NCBI RefSeq assembly: GCF_964355755.1
Contig: NC_092675.1
Span: forward strand, 19,732,912-19,796,911
DNA from: Antedon mediterranea
Lineage: Eukaryota > Echinodermata > Crinoidea > Comatulida > Antedonidae
Length of the DNA stretch: 64,000 bases
Direction: 5' to 3'
Shown here: in pieces, positions 8,745 to 23,000 of the stretch
Numbering within the stretch: the first letter of the stretch is position 1
Layout: every line of letters starts with the position of its first letter
The notes under the pieces: generated by a model
Told to the model about the DNA's origin: nothing
What the model saw: only the letters and a program-made list of their open reading frames with translations
The model's database searches: none
Made by a program: the position numbers and the translations under genes

Positions 8745-11700
8745 AATTATTGTGGAAACTCATTTCGGCATACATCTAGGGCCGTGTTTCCGCAGCCAGA
8801 AATTAATCGATAAAAATTAACCGATGAACTGGGGTTTAACCGATTCCACTCGAGAAAAATTAAGCGATAATCTATCATGCAAATCGGATAATTATCGGAT
8901 AAATGCGATACTTTTTAACCTTTGACCTGAGGACACATTTTTGTTTGGTAGTGACTGATCATGCGCACTTATTGGTAAACAATTTTATCGGATAATTTTG
9001 TTTTGGCTGCCGAAACACGGCCTAGTGGACATTACGCGCCGAAATCTGGGGTTTGAAACCATCCAGATTCTCAAACCGTACGTAATAAGAATGGATAAAT
9101 GCGAACAAACAGAGTTTGTATTCGTGAAACGACTGTACCATCTACGAATTGTAAAAGAGGTACCAAATTAATTAAAACATACATTTACTAACGTTTACTA
9201 AGAACATAACATTTTATGAACAAAATATACTACTTTATTGTAGGCCTGTGTAAAAAAATGTCCCCACTCGTTAACCACATAATTTCACTGGTACAGTAGT
9301 CATGGATATTTGCAAACATATTTTTTATAACTGTATTTATGTGTTGTGTAGTTATGGTTACTTGTAATAAGCGGTTTTAATAATTGCAACTTTTTTATTA
9401 ACTACGAAAAACACATCAACGTTTATCATTTCGAAAGGCAAGACTGTAACAATGCTGTTGCTTCTTGCTGTTGCCTTTGTTTATTTGATATCTGGCACGG
9501 ACACTTGTAAGTTGTTTGTATATAATTAGAATAGATGGTAAATCATAAATTGTATGTTCCATTTTGTTAAACTTAGAAAAGGCCAGTTTTTTATTGCTTA
9601 TTTAGCACCAACGTATTGGAATAATCTGGATACAACTACCGTGATTCGTTTAAATACTGTAAGCTCATTTAGAATGCATATGAAAACCTTTTATTTCTCT
9701 AGCTATCAAACCAATGACTACTAAATATGTTGCGCATTGTACATTTTAATTCATTTTATGCATTTTATGTGTTGTGTTAACGGCACCGATATGTTCTCTT
9801 ATCTGTGAGACAAGTTGTAATCTTGATCCCTAAAATGGTAAATTGTTGATTATTGTTAAAATATTGTTTGTAATGAAAAAAATGACCATTTTAAAATAAA
9901 TGTTTATTGAAACTAAAACTATTGAAACTAAGTACCTTTTCATTTGTAACGTTTTCAATGTGCTTTGATTGTATAAAGTATACTTTTAGTATGATTACAT
10001 TTAATGTGTATTAGGCCTACAACAGGATAGCCTTTCTGTTGGTTATAGGCCTACAATTTTGTAGCTAAGGATTATTAATATTATGTAATTTTCAGCATAC
10101 TTGTCCTACAAAGCACAGGCGACTTCAACATCAGTGGTTTATTGGGATTATGCAAGCTTTGCAACTGATGGAATAGATTATACCAATTTCGACTGTTATC
10201 ATTCTAGTAAGATACTCAGTTAGTGCTACTTATCAGCAATAGCTTACTTACTAAACCAATAGTTATAATAGGGAACGTTCGATTACCGACGACCTCCCTA
10301 TTTCAAGTAAATCCTGGACATTTGCATAGAAACCATCATAACTGTCGAGGGATTGCGCACAGTAAAGTCAATAAAACCAACTCATTACAATATTAGATAC
10401 TCCGGACCCACATTATGATATAATCTACCTTCCTCCATTTTAGAATCCGCCTCCAAAAAGTATTTTTAAAACAAATGAACAATCATATCTTCTCTTATTA
10501 TTAGCCTGTCATGTTCTGACCTGTACCTTTTCCATATTGTTTACTCATTTTTTTTTAAATGTATTTATTTTTTTAAGGCTCGCCGCCCATCTCAAGGTGT
10601 TTGTCTTCTTATTTCCGGGCATCTGCCTTCATTCTCTAACCTATTATCATTATATTATTTGCATTGTATTTTTCCTTTCTTTTTTTGTCAGAGTTTGTAA
10701 ATAAATGTTATGAAACGAAAAGCTTGAAAATAAACAAGACGTACTTTGTTGGTTGTCGGTCGCAAATCGAAAGCTTCCTGTACAAACTACGTATACATGT
10801 GTTAGTTAAATTGTAAGCTGTAATAATTGCATATCCAAAAACTGTCTTTTTATTTAAATTTAACCTATTGTAATTATAAACTCACAGGTTATCACTATCA
10901 ACCATGGATGAAAGTGGATCTTTCACAGGAACACAAAGTCACGAGTGTGACGATCATCAATATGGTTGACCAAGGTAACAGTACCACAATTATGTTTTGC
11001 ACAAAATGTGTAGCCTATAATATAATATCAAAATCGCTAAATTTAGGTTTATATTTGGTGAGTTTTGATTTATAAATAATTTATTTCACAAAGGACGTGT
11101 CTTTCATAAACGATTACAAGATGCTGAAGTACGAATTGGATCTGATTATTCTTACCCAAGCACATTGTGTGGATCCGTTACTGATGTCCAGACTAGCCCT
11201 ATCATCGACATCATCTGTAAAGTTCCAATCATTGGTCGTTACGTAATGGTATGGTTTTCATCAAAAACGCAGTATTTGAACTTTTGTGAAATAAAAGTCT
11301 ATGCGGAATATGAATATGTAACTGGTATGTCAGCCTAAAGTATCTTTCAAAACTTTATTTTAAATAGTATTAATGTTCAAAGTTACATAACAGTCTAACA
11401 AGCCACATTCTTATTGTATTCTAGTTACAGTAGGCCTATTGTAATTCAATTAAAGTTTTGAACCATGTAATAAACGCATTTACAAAAGTCATCTTAATCA
11501 TAATTGTGCCAGATATAAAATACAGGGTTCACATATTAACGATCTTCCATTACTTTCAGGTGATTTTCAGAGAATTCTGAATCCCATCACACTGTTTACT
11601 TTGAGTATGGCTTGTTTGTTGGAAAACTTCTACGGAAAGCTGCCAATACGACCATGTAACTATGGTAATAATGAGTGTGCAGGTGACACTTCAGAGTCGA

Positions 11701-14700
11701 TTGAGGTTGCGACTTTAGACCCATACTCCAGCGGAATACAAACGTTGACAATCGCCTTCTATGTCTACCCGTACCAGAGTTCGATGGGCGATATTGTTGG
11801 ATTATTCGAAAAAGGAACCAGTCTACGAATACAACAAACGTATTCAAATGGCAATCTATATCAATCTGAGGTAACTGTATTCTATGGAAATCAGGAACTG
11901 ACTAGAGCTCATGTTCTATTGCCTGAAGTCTGGACATTTCTTACTCTGACTTTCGATGGAATCAATGAAAACGTCAAACTCTGGAGGAATGGAGAGATTG
12001 CAAGTATTGGTTATACACAACGTACGCATTTAGATTTCTATTTCAATGAGACAACAATCAAAATTGGACATGATGGCTCCGAGGCACAAGCTAACGTGGC
12101 GATGTTTCAAATTTATGATAGAGTACTTGACGAATCCGAGATCAAAGCAGTACGAGATCGTTCTACTAATGGTAATAAATACAATACTTCTTAAATAATT
12201 AAATATCAATACCTCTCATATCTCCACTGATAGTTAACTGATAGCACTGTTTTTGTTGATGTAAATCAGTGCAAACTTGGGCTTTTGAGCTCTAAGCTCC
12301 GAGTGATATTGTCTCTCTTTGTAATAATTTTTTTATAATTTCTATATTAAATTTCAGGTCAAGACGGTCTTTACGAGACCCTGTTAACATTAGCGGACTT
12401 TCAGGGCAAAATTCTACATACTGTATATTCTCGATCATTGGTTCATTGTGGTCAGATATGCAAATCAAAATGCTGTGACGTGTTCAAGTTTACAATGGCT
12501 AATAACAGTTGCACCTTGTATTCAACTCAGCAACCTCACGAAACATTTGCAGTAATAAACGGCGAACATTACAGACATGTTAACGTAATCTAACAGATAA
12601 TTGATTGAGTCATGTTTAAGAAAATATAATTGGAAAAGTAATGTTATTTTCTTGCATATAACATTGAATAGTATAATACTGTATTCATATTTATCTCATA
12701 GCTCATCAGCCTCCCATTGGCGCGCCATACCAAATTTAAACTAGAAAGCCACTCCGAGTCCTACTGTAACAATTCTCATACATATATATATTTGTGTGTG
12801 TCTTAATGCTGTTTGTGATTTAGGCTAGTTTCACTACAAGCATGTGTATGCGAGTTTGGTGTTATTCATTTTGGTAAAGATCTTTTAATTACTTTTTGAG
12901 TAATCCTGCTAACAAACAAACAAACAGACAAATGAAAGCACTCAGAAACTGAGTGAAGTACTTGGCAAAATATATCCACTGACTTGGAGCATGATACATT
13001 TTTTTGCTTTAGGTATCAGCTTTACATGGTTATGTTTTAAAATTACAAATCACAAATTATAACCCTTGCCTCTTGTCCAAAAATGAGGTTTTTGGAAAAG
13101 AGTAGTTCTCGAGAAAATGCAATTTCAGTTTACGTGTTGCTTTAAGATTTCTCACAGGCTTTTGAAAATGGTCTCCTATCTTTTAACACTAGCCGGTCTG
13201 AAAATAATATCATTTGTGTTATTTGTGAAGTTATTAATACACCAATGTTGTTGATTTTCAATAAGCATGGTCTGAAAGTATATACCTATCTACACCTAAA
13301 AAATTAAGTAACGATAACTTGAAAACTGTATCGCTATCGTGCTAACAAACAAACATATATACAAACAAAGTAAATACTATACTTGGCAAAATTTCTTTTT
13401 GCCAAGAAACAAACACACGCGATCGATTCATATACCTCCTTGGCGGAAGTAAATAATGTGTCTCAACCAACGAACAGTATCGCTTTGTCATCAGAAGGGC
13501 ATCAGTTGATGTGGATGCAAAGAAAGTCTTGAATAAAAATAAAAAAAACACTACTTTTTATTGATAAACTAGCAGCTTAACTACAAAATGCTAATTGTTC
13601 ACTTGGTAATGTTGTTAGCCGTTGTAAATGTATAGGCGTAATTAACAAGAACGTCCCTTTTCGGCATTCTATTATTGTTATTATTATTACTTGTATAGCG
13701 CACATTTATACAACATTTAATTATAATCAGCGGCGCTTCACATCAATTAGTATCGTAACATTGTTTGAAATATAGTGCTTTTAAATGTTTTTTAAACTGA
13801 TTATAGTCGTCTAAGTGTTTAATGTGACTTGGTAATCTGTTCCAAATTTTGGGTCCTGCTACGACGAACGAACGGTCAGCAAATGTCTTTCGTTTAGTTC
13901 GTGGGATTGTCAGGTTATAATTGCTGGTGCTTAAATAGTGTTTCTGTGCATATGTAAATAAACCTGTTAAGACAGAAAACAGAAAATTATTGAGAGAGCG
14001 TATGAATATGTATAATATTTTCTAATCGATTGTTCTTTAAATAGAGATAGATGTATTTTTTCTATTCGCAAGCATAGACCTCTTTGAATAGAAGAACGAT
14101 CTATTGATTCTCATTAAAATAATAATTATATTGAATTATATATAAACAAACCAATCGCAAGCGTCGCGTCCGTTTTGTAGAAACAACAATAATTTGGTAG
14201 AGTACATTAATTATGGGGTGTTCACTATCTAAGAGTCTATTAAACACGTGCGTCACCCATCGTGTAGCCAAAACATTTATTTATTTAAATCCCTAAATGT
14301 ACAATCGCGTATTCTGTAATTTTACTCTGACTCTATTCAATTGTTGTTTGACGTTCAATATATTCACCAATTATCGTTCAACAAATTACACAAGAAACTC
14401 AAATTGCGAAAATAAAAGATCGCGAAATAGTTAAAAATGTAAAATCGCGAAAATTTAGGGCCGCGAAAATGTTGGACTTTACAATACTAAATTTATTAGT
14501 ATTTTAAACCAGATTTACAGTAAATATATTCATTTATTTATATTAGTTTTCTTATTGTTTGCTTAACACAAGTAGAAAAATATAAATCAGGTTAATGATT
14601 TAAAAAACAAAACAAAAAAACTTACTTTTGAAAATAAAAGTATGTATGTATGTTGTCGTCGCGGATCGAAAGTTGTATCCGATATTGTCGAACCGGTTGG

Positions 14701-17021
14701 TGGCGTGCTTTGGTATGTAAATCTAATTTACATACCATGAGTCGGTTGTTATGATTGCGGTATGTGCGCATCCGAAGAAGACATTTTATTTTCACGAAAG
14801 AAAGATATAAACAATTTGGCTGCTTTCGTTGTAAGTAGATTGTTAATTATAATGCTAAACTGTATTGAAACTATTCTACCTTGTTCTGAACAATTTGACA
14901 CTAAAAATAATTTCATATGTACAGTACAATATTTTCAAAGTTATGCGATTTTATGTAGTGCAAATTTCAAAGGTCAATAATGTTAGAATCGGCCATTTTT
15001 TGCAAAAACATGCCATTAGACTAAATATAAATATGTAGTTTCTGAACAGTTTGAGCCATATTGTGTGTCTCTCAGATTAGTGGTTGCTAAGATATGATAA
15101 ATCAAGGTCAAAGGTCAATAATGTTAGAATCCGCCATTTTTTGCAAAAACATGCCATGCATTAGACTGGATATAAAAGTGTAGTTTCTGGACAATTTAAG
15201 CCCTAATTATCTCCGATTAGTGGTTGCTGAGATATGATAAATCAAGGTCAAAGGTCAATAATGTTAGAAATAGCACTTCCATTCATTTTTGGACAAACTT
15301 TTTCATTACAGTGAATATAAAAACATATATTCTAACGATTTTAACACCATAATTAAGTATCTGTGACTAGCGGTTTCCAAGATACATAGTACATTATTAA
15401 AAATGGCCGCCATTTTTAATTATGCAAATTAGGCTACTTTCCGTTGTCGAAAAATGTCCTAACGTTGATAAATGTGTTCAGTGAGGTCTAAAAAACATAT
15501 TTCATCAAAAAAAAACTTTTCTTGCAATTTGTGTGAGTTAAAAGTCTAAATCCCATGGACTATTGGTGTTGTTGCATTGATATAGGACAAATCCTAGTTG
15601 TATTGAATGATCTTACTCTAAGGTCCATTTACACTAGGACGATAACGATCGATGATAAATAGATAAACATGCATTTTTCATACATAACCATCTATGCTTC
15701 TTTTGATGAAAATAATATTTGTACACGTCCAAAAAATGACGTCATGATAAATATGTTTATCAAATATCATCTGCAAAATGTAACAACTTGTAACAACAAT
15801 TTTCTGGAAAATCCCCTGTGAAATCTCGGGATAAAAACACACCAACAAAAGGCCTGTGTTTTTTAAATGTTCCGAGATCTTCCGAGTTTTTTTACTGCGC
15901 GCATGTATTGCTCTGGTATTAACTAACCAATCATAGTAATCAAATAGCGCCCAACTATCCTTCCCACGAGATTTCACAAGGTTCGCCGATGCGTGTGTGG
16001 AAACATGTAATAAGTCGGCAGATTACAAGTTGTTAGAAGTTGTAATAATTTACGCAGATGGAATAACTTACCCATCAACATACATAAATCCACAACGATG
16101 AAAATCTTTTCCTATAATTTTAAACGCCATATTAGTTTAACTTATAAAATAATAAAGTAAAGTGAAAAATAAATACCTCTACTCATTGTAATCGATCAAC
16201 TGCCTCTGTTTGTATCTTGTGTTTCAGTATTTGTGTGTATGTTTCTGTTTGTTTTTGTTGTGTTACTGCATACAGTATATGTATGAAACATAATGTATGA
16301 AAGAGCATTATTAATAATATCTACGGCTTGCCCAACACAAGTTTCTCTTGGGTTTTAGTCGCGTGCAACGCGACCCTACAGCTCACTATGTCGGTCGGTA
16401 GGTCGGTCGGTTGGTCGGTCGGTCGGTAAACACTAACTTGAGCACGCGACTGCAACCATGAATATGGCCGTGTTCCTTTTGATTTTACTTTTTGGGACCT
16501 TGCCACTTTAAAAAATGAATACTATTTTTTTTTAAACACTTCTTTCTTTTCCTGTCTGTTTAATTTCATAAAATATTTGTAAATTAAAAGAAATGTTCTT
16601 TTTTTATTGTTATTTTGTTTTGAAAAAAATAAATGTTAACTTGACTTGACCTGAGATGTGAAAAGGGTATTAGACAGCATAGATGGTTATCCTATAGTTC
16701 TAGCACAAAAACGTTTCTAATTTCTTTTGTTTTATCCAAGACAAAAGTAGGCCTATGTTTATCTTTTTATTGTCGATCATTATCGCCCTAGTGTAAATGG
16801 GCCTTAAAGCTATATGTTATATTTTATCCATATAGTTACTTAATTTACTTAATTGTTGGAATATGCTGATAATGATTTCACTTTTCAGTAATAGTTTCAG
16901 TAGAAGTTGATTATAATCATTGAATATTATGCAATGATAGTGTTCATTACGAATGGTGATAATTATCGTAACATTTAATGTCGATGTTTAAATGTATGAT
17001 TGAACGAAGATAAGTAAATAT
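8745..17021 (+). repeat. Tandem gene unit 2 (8277 bp)
   Basis: Exactly the length of unit 1 and nearly identical to it. Contents: inverted-repeat element 8776-9025, gene 9452-12593, intron 1 LINE tail from 9554, minus-strand LINE tail about 13665-14037, 141-bp repeat from 14968, large inverted-repeat element 15621-16804. Confidence 0.9.
9452..12593 (+). CDS. Secreted FTP-LamG-PAN lectin-like protein, copy 2
   Basis: Exons 9452-9506, 10096-10206, 10888-10974, 11094-11324, 11560-12171 and 12358-12593, each offset from copy 1 by exactly 8277 bp. The join is open for 443 codons. I see no residue difference from copy 1 in the six exons. Signal peptide, domain order and phase-1 introns are the same. 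With identical coding sequence and near-identical introns, the two copies are either a very recent duplication or two assembled versions of one locus. Confidence 0.85.
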
Positions 17022-20000
17022 AATTATTGTGGAAACTCATTTCGGCATACATCTAGGGCCGTATTTCCGCAGCCAGAAATTAATCGATAAAAATTAACCG
17101 ATGAACTGGGGTTTAACCGATTCCACTCGAGAAAAATTAAGCGATAATCTATCATGCAAATCGGATAATTATCGGATAAATGCGATACTTTTTAACCTTT
17201 GACCTGAGGACACATTTTTGTTTGGTAGTGACTGATCATGCGCACTTATTGGTAAACAATTTTATCGGATAATTTTGTTTTGTCTGCCGAAACACGGCCT
17301 AGTGGACATTACGCGCCGAAATCTGGGGTTTGAAACCATCCAGATTCTCAAACCGTACGTAATAAGAATGGATAAATGCGAACAAACAGAGTTTGTATTC
17401 GTGAAACGACTGTACCATCTACGAATTGTAAAAGAGGTACCAAATTAATTAAAACATACATTTACTAACGTTTACTAAGAACATAACATTTTATGAACAA
17501 AATATACTACTAAAAAAATAAATACTTTATTGTAGGCCTGTGTAAAAAAATGTCCCCACTCGTTAACCACATAATTTCACTGGTACAGTAGTCATGGATA
17601 TTTGCAAACATATTTTGTATAACTGTATTTATGTGTTGTGTAGTTATGGTTACTTGTAATAAGCGGTTTTAATAATTGCAACTTTTTTATTAACTATGAA
17701 AAACACGTCAACGTTTATCATTTCGAAAGGCAAGACTGTAACAATGCTGTTGCTTCTTGCTGTTGCTTTTGTTTATTTGGTATCTGGCACGGACACTTGT
17801 AAGTTGTTTGTATATAATTAGAATAGATGGTAAATCATAAATTGTATGTTCCATTTTGTTAAACTTAGAAAAGGCCAGTTTTTATTGCTTATTTAGCACC
17901 AACGTATTGGAATAATCTGGATACAACTACCGTGATTCGTTTAAATACTGTAAGCTCATTTAAAATGCATATGAAAACCTTTTATTTCTCTAGCTATCAA
18001 ACCAATGACTACTAAATATGTTGCGCATTGTACATTTTAATTCATTTTATGCATTTTATGTGTTGTGTTAACGGCACCGATATGTTCTCTTATCTGTGAG
18101 ACAAGTTGTAATCTTGATCCCTAAAATGGTAAATTGTTGATTATTGTTAAAATATTGTTTGTAATGAAAAAAATGACCATTTTAAAATAAATGTTTATTG
18201 AAACTAAAACTATTGAAACTAAGTACCTTTTCATTTGTAACGTTTTCAATGTGCTTTGATTGTATAAAGTATACTTTTAGTATGATTACATTTAATGTGT
18301 ATTAGGCCTACAACAGGATAGCCTGTCTGTTGGTTATACAATTTTGTAGCTAAGGATTATTAATATTATGTAATTTTCAGCATACTTGTCCTACAAAGCA
18401 CAGGCGACTTCAACATCAGTGGTTTATTGGAATTATGCAAGCTTTGCAACTGATGGAATAGATTATACCAATTTCGACTGTTATCATTCTAGTAAGATAC
18501 TCAGTTAGTGCTACTTATCAGCAATAGCTTACTTACTAAACCAATAGTTATAATAGGGAACGTTCGATTACCGACGACCTCCCTATATCAAGTAAATCCT
18601 GGACATTTGCATAGAAACCATCATAACTGTCGAGGGATTGCGCACAGTAAAGTCAATAAAACCAACTCATTACAATATTAGATACTCCGGACCCACATTA
18701 TGATATAATCTACCTTCCTCCATTTTAGAATCCGCCTCCAAAAAGTATTTTTAAAACAAATGAACAATCATATCTTCTCTTATTATTAGCCTGTCATGTT
18801 CTGACCTGTACCTTTTCCATATTGTTTACTCATTTTTTTAAAAATGTATTTATTTTTTTAAGGCTCGCCCATCTCAAGGTGTTTGTCTTCTTATTTCCGG
18901 GCATCTGCCTTCATTTTCTGACCTATTATTATTATATTATTTGCATTGTATTTTTGCTTTCCTTTTTTGTCAGAGTTTGTAAATAAATGTTATGAAACGA
19001 AAAGCTTGAAAATAAACAAGACGTACTTTGTTGGTGGTCCGTCGCAAATCGAAAGCTTCCTGTACAAACTACGTATACATGTGTTAGTTAAATTGTAAGC
19101 TGTAATAATTGCATATCCAAAGACTGTCTTTTTATTTAAGTTTAACCTATTGTAATTATAAACTCACAGGTTATCACTATCAACCATGGATGAAAGTGGA
19201 TCTTTCACAGGAACACAAAGTCACGAGTGTGACGATCATCAATATGGTTGACCAAGGTAACAGTACCACAATTATGTTTTGCACAAAATGTGTAGCCTAT
19301 AATATAATACCAAAATCGCTAAATTTAGGTTTATAGTTGGTGAGTTTTGATTTATAAATAATTTATTTCACAAAGGACGTGTCTTTCATAAACGATTACA
19401 AGATGCTGAAGTACGAATTGGATCTGATTATTCTTACCCAAGCACATTGTGTGGATCCGTTACTGATGTCCAGACTAGCCCTATCATCGACATCATCTGT
19501 AAAGTTCCAATCATTGGTCGTTACGTAATGGTATGGTTTTCATCAAAAACGCAGTATTTGAACTTTTGTGAAATAAAAGTCTATGCGGAATATGAATATG
19601 TAACTGGTATGTCAGCCTAAAGTATCTTTAAAAACTTTATTTTAAATAGTATTAATGTTCAAAGTTACACAACAGTCTAACAAGCCAAATTCTTATTGTA
19701 TTCTAGTTACAGTAGGCCTATTGTAATTCAATTAAAGTGTTGAATCATGTAATAAACGCATTTCCAAAAGTCATCTTAATTATAATTGTGCCAGATATAA
19801 AATACAGGGTTCACATATTAACGATCTTCCATTCTTTCAGGTGATTTTCAGAGAATTCTGAATCCCATCACACTGTTTACTTTGAGTATGGCTTGTTTGT
19901 TGGAGAACTTCTACGGAAAGCTGCCAATACGACCATGTAACTATGGTAATAATGAGTGTGCAGGTGACACTTCAGAGTCGATTGAGGTTGCGACTTTAGA

Positions 20001-23000
20001 CCCATACTCCATCGGAATACAAACGTTGACAATCGCCTTCTATGTCTACCCGTACCAGAGTTCGATGGGCGATATTGTTGGATTATCCGAAAAAGGAACC
20101 AGTCTACGAATACAACAAACGTATTCAAATGGCAATCTATATCAATCTGAGGTAACTGTATTCTATGGAAATCAGGAACTGACTAGAGCTCATGTTCTAT
20201 TGCCTGAAGTCTGGACATTTCTTACTCTGACTTTCGATGGAATCAATCAAAACGTCAAACTCTGGAGGAATGGAGAGATTGCAAGTATTGGTTATACACA
20301 ACGTACGCATTTAGATTTCTATTTCAATGAGACAACAATCAAAATTGGGCATGATGGCTCCGAGGCACAAACTAACGTCGCGATGTTTCAAATTTATGAT
20401 AGAGTACTTGACGAATCCGAGATCAAAGCAGTACGAGATCGTTCTACTAATGGTAATAAATATAATACTTCTTAAATAATTAAATATCAATACCTCTCAT
20501 ATCTCCACCGATAGTTAACTGATAGCACTGTTTTTGTTGATGTAAATCAGTGCAAACTTGGGCTTTTGAGCTCTAAGAAGCTCCGAGTGATATTGTCTCT
20601 CTTTGTAATAATTTTTTATAATTTCTATATTAAATTTCAGGTCAAGACGGTCTTTACGAGACCCTATTAACATTAGCGGACTTTCAGGGCAAAATTCTAC
20701 ATACTGTATATTCTCGATCATTGGTTCATTGTGGTCAGATATGCAAATCAAAATGCTGTGACGTGTTCAAGTTTACAATGGCTAATAACAGTTGCACCTT
20801 GTATTCAACTCAGCAACCTCACGAAACATTTGCAGTAATAAACGGCGAACATTACAGACATGTTAACGTAATCTAACAGATAATTGATTGAGTCATGTTT
20901 AAGAAAATATAATTGGAAAAGTAATGTTATTTTCTTGCATATAACATTGAATAGTATAATACTGTATTCATATTTATCTCATAGCTCATCAGCCTCCCAT
21001 TGGCGCGCCATACCAAATTTAAACTAGAAAGCCACTCCGAGTCCTACTGTAAAATTCTCATACATTAGATTTCTCCGGGAAAAATATATATATATATTTG
21101 TGTGTGTCTTAATGCTGTTTGTGATTTAGGCTAGTTTCACTACAAGCATGTGTATGCGAGTTTGGTGTTATTCATTTTGGTAAAGATCTTTTAATTACTT
21201 TTTGAGTAATCCTGCTAACAAACAAACAAACAGACAAATGAAATCACTCAGAAACTGAGTGAAGTACTTGGCAAAATATATCCACTGACTTGGAGCATGA
21301 TACATTTTTTTGCTTTAGGTATCAGCTTTACATGGTTATGTTTTAAAATTACAAATCACAAATTATAACCCTTGCCTCTTGTCCAAAAATGAGGTTTTTG
21401 GACAAGAGTAGTTCTCGAGAAAATGCAATTTCAGTTTACGTGTTGCTTTAAGATTTCTCACAGGCTTTTGAAAATGGTATTTTAACACTAGCCGGTCTGA
21501 AAATAATATCATTTGTGTTATTTGTGAAGTTATTAATACACCAATGTTGTTGATTTTCAATAAGCATGGTCTGAAAGTATATACCTATCTACACCTAAAA
21601 AATTAAGTAACGATAACTTGAAAACTGTATCGCTATCGTGCTAACAAACAAACATATATACAAACAAAGTAAATACTATACTTGGCAAAATTTCTTTTTG
21701 CCAAGAAACAAACACACGCGATCGATTACATATACCTCCTTGGCGGAAGTAAATAATGTGTCTCAACCAACGAACAGTATCGCTTTGTCATCAGAAGGGC
21801 ATCAGTTGATGTGGATGCAAAGAAAGTCTTGAATAAAAATAAAAAAACACTACTTTTTATTGATAAACTAGCAGCAAAATGCTAATTGTTCACTTGGTAA
21901 TGTTGTTAGCCGTTGTAAATTTATAGGCGTAATTAACAAGTACGTCCCTTTTCGGCATTCCATTATTGTTATTATTATTACTTGTATAGCGCACATTTTT
22001 ACAACATTTAATTATAATCAGCGGCGCTTCACATCAGTTAGTATCGTAACATTGTTTGAAATATAGTGCTTTTAAATGTTTTTTAAACTGATTATAGTCG
22101 TCTAAGTGTTTAATGTGACTTCGTAATCTGTTCCAAATTTTGGGTCCTGCTACGACGAACGAACGGTCAGCAAATGTCTTTCGTTTAGTTCGTGGGATTG
22201 TCAGGTTATAATTGCTGGTGCTTAAATAGTGTTTCTGTGCATATGTAAATAAACCTGTTAAGACAGAAAACAGAAAATTATTGACAGAGCGTATGAATAT
22301 GTATAATATTTTCTAATCGATTGTTCTTTAAATAGAGATAGATGTATTTTTTCTATTCGCAAGCATAGACCTCTTTGAATAGAAGAACGATCTATTGATT
22401 CTCATTAAAATAATAATTATATTGAATTATATATAAACAAACCAATCGCAAGCGTCGCGTCCGTTTTGTAGAAACAACAATAATTTGGTAGAGTACATTA
22501 ATTATGGGGTGTTCACTATCTAAGAGTCTATTAAACACGTGCGTCACCCATCGTGTAGCCAAAACATTTATTTATTTAAATCCCTAAATGTACAATCGCG
22601 TATTCTGTAATTTTACTCTGACTCTATTCAATTGTTGTTTGACGTTCAATATATTCACCAATTATCGTTCAACAAATTACACAAGAAACTCAAATTGCGA
22701 AAATAAAAGATCGCGAAATAGTTAAAAATGTAAAATCGCGAAAATTTAGGGCCGCGAAAATGTTGGACTTTACAATACTAAATTTATTAATATTTTAAAC
22801 CAGATTTACAGTAAATATATTCATTTATTTATATTAGTTTTCTTATTGTTTGCTTAACACAAGTAGAAAAATATAAATCAGGTTAATGATTTAAAAAACA
22901 AAACAAAAAAACTTACTTTTGAAAATAAAAGTATGTATGTAGGCCTATGTTGTCGTCGCGGATCGAAAGTTGTATCCGATATTGTCGAACCGGTTGGTGG

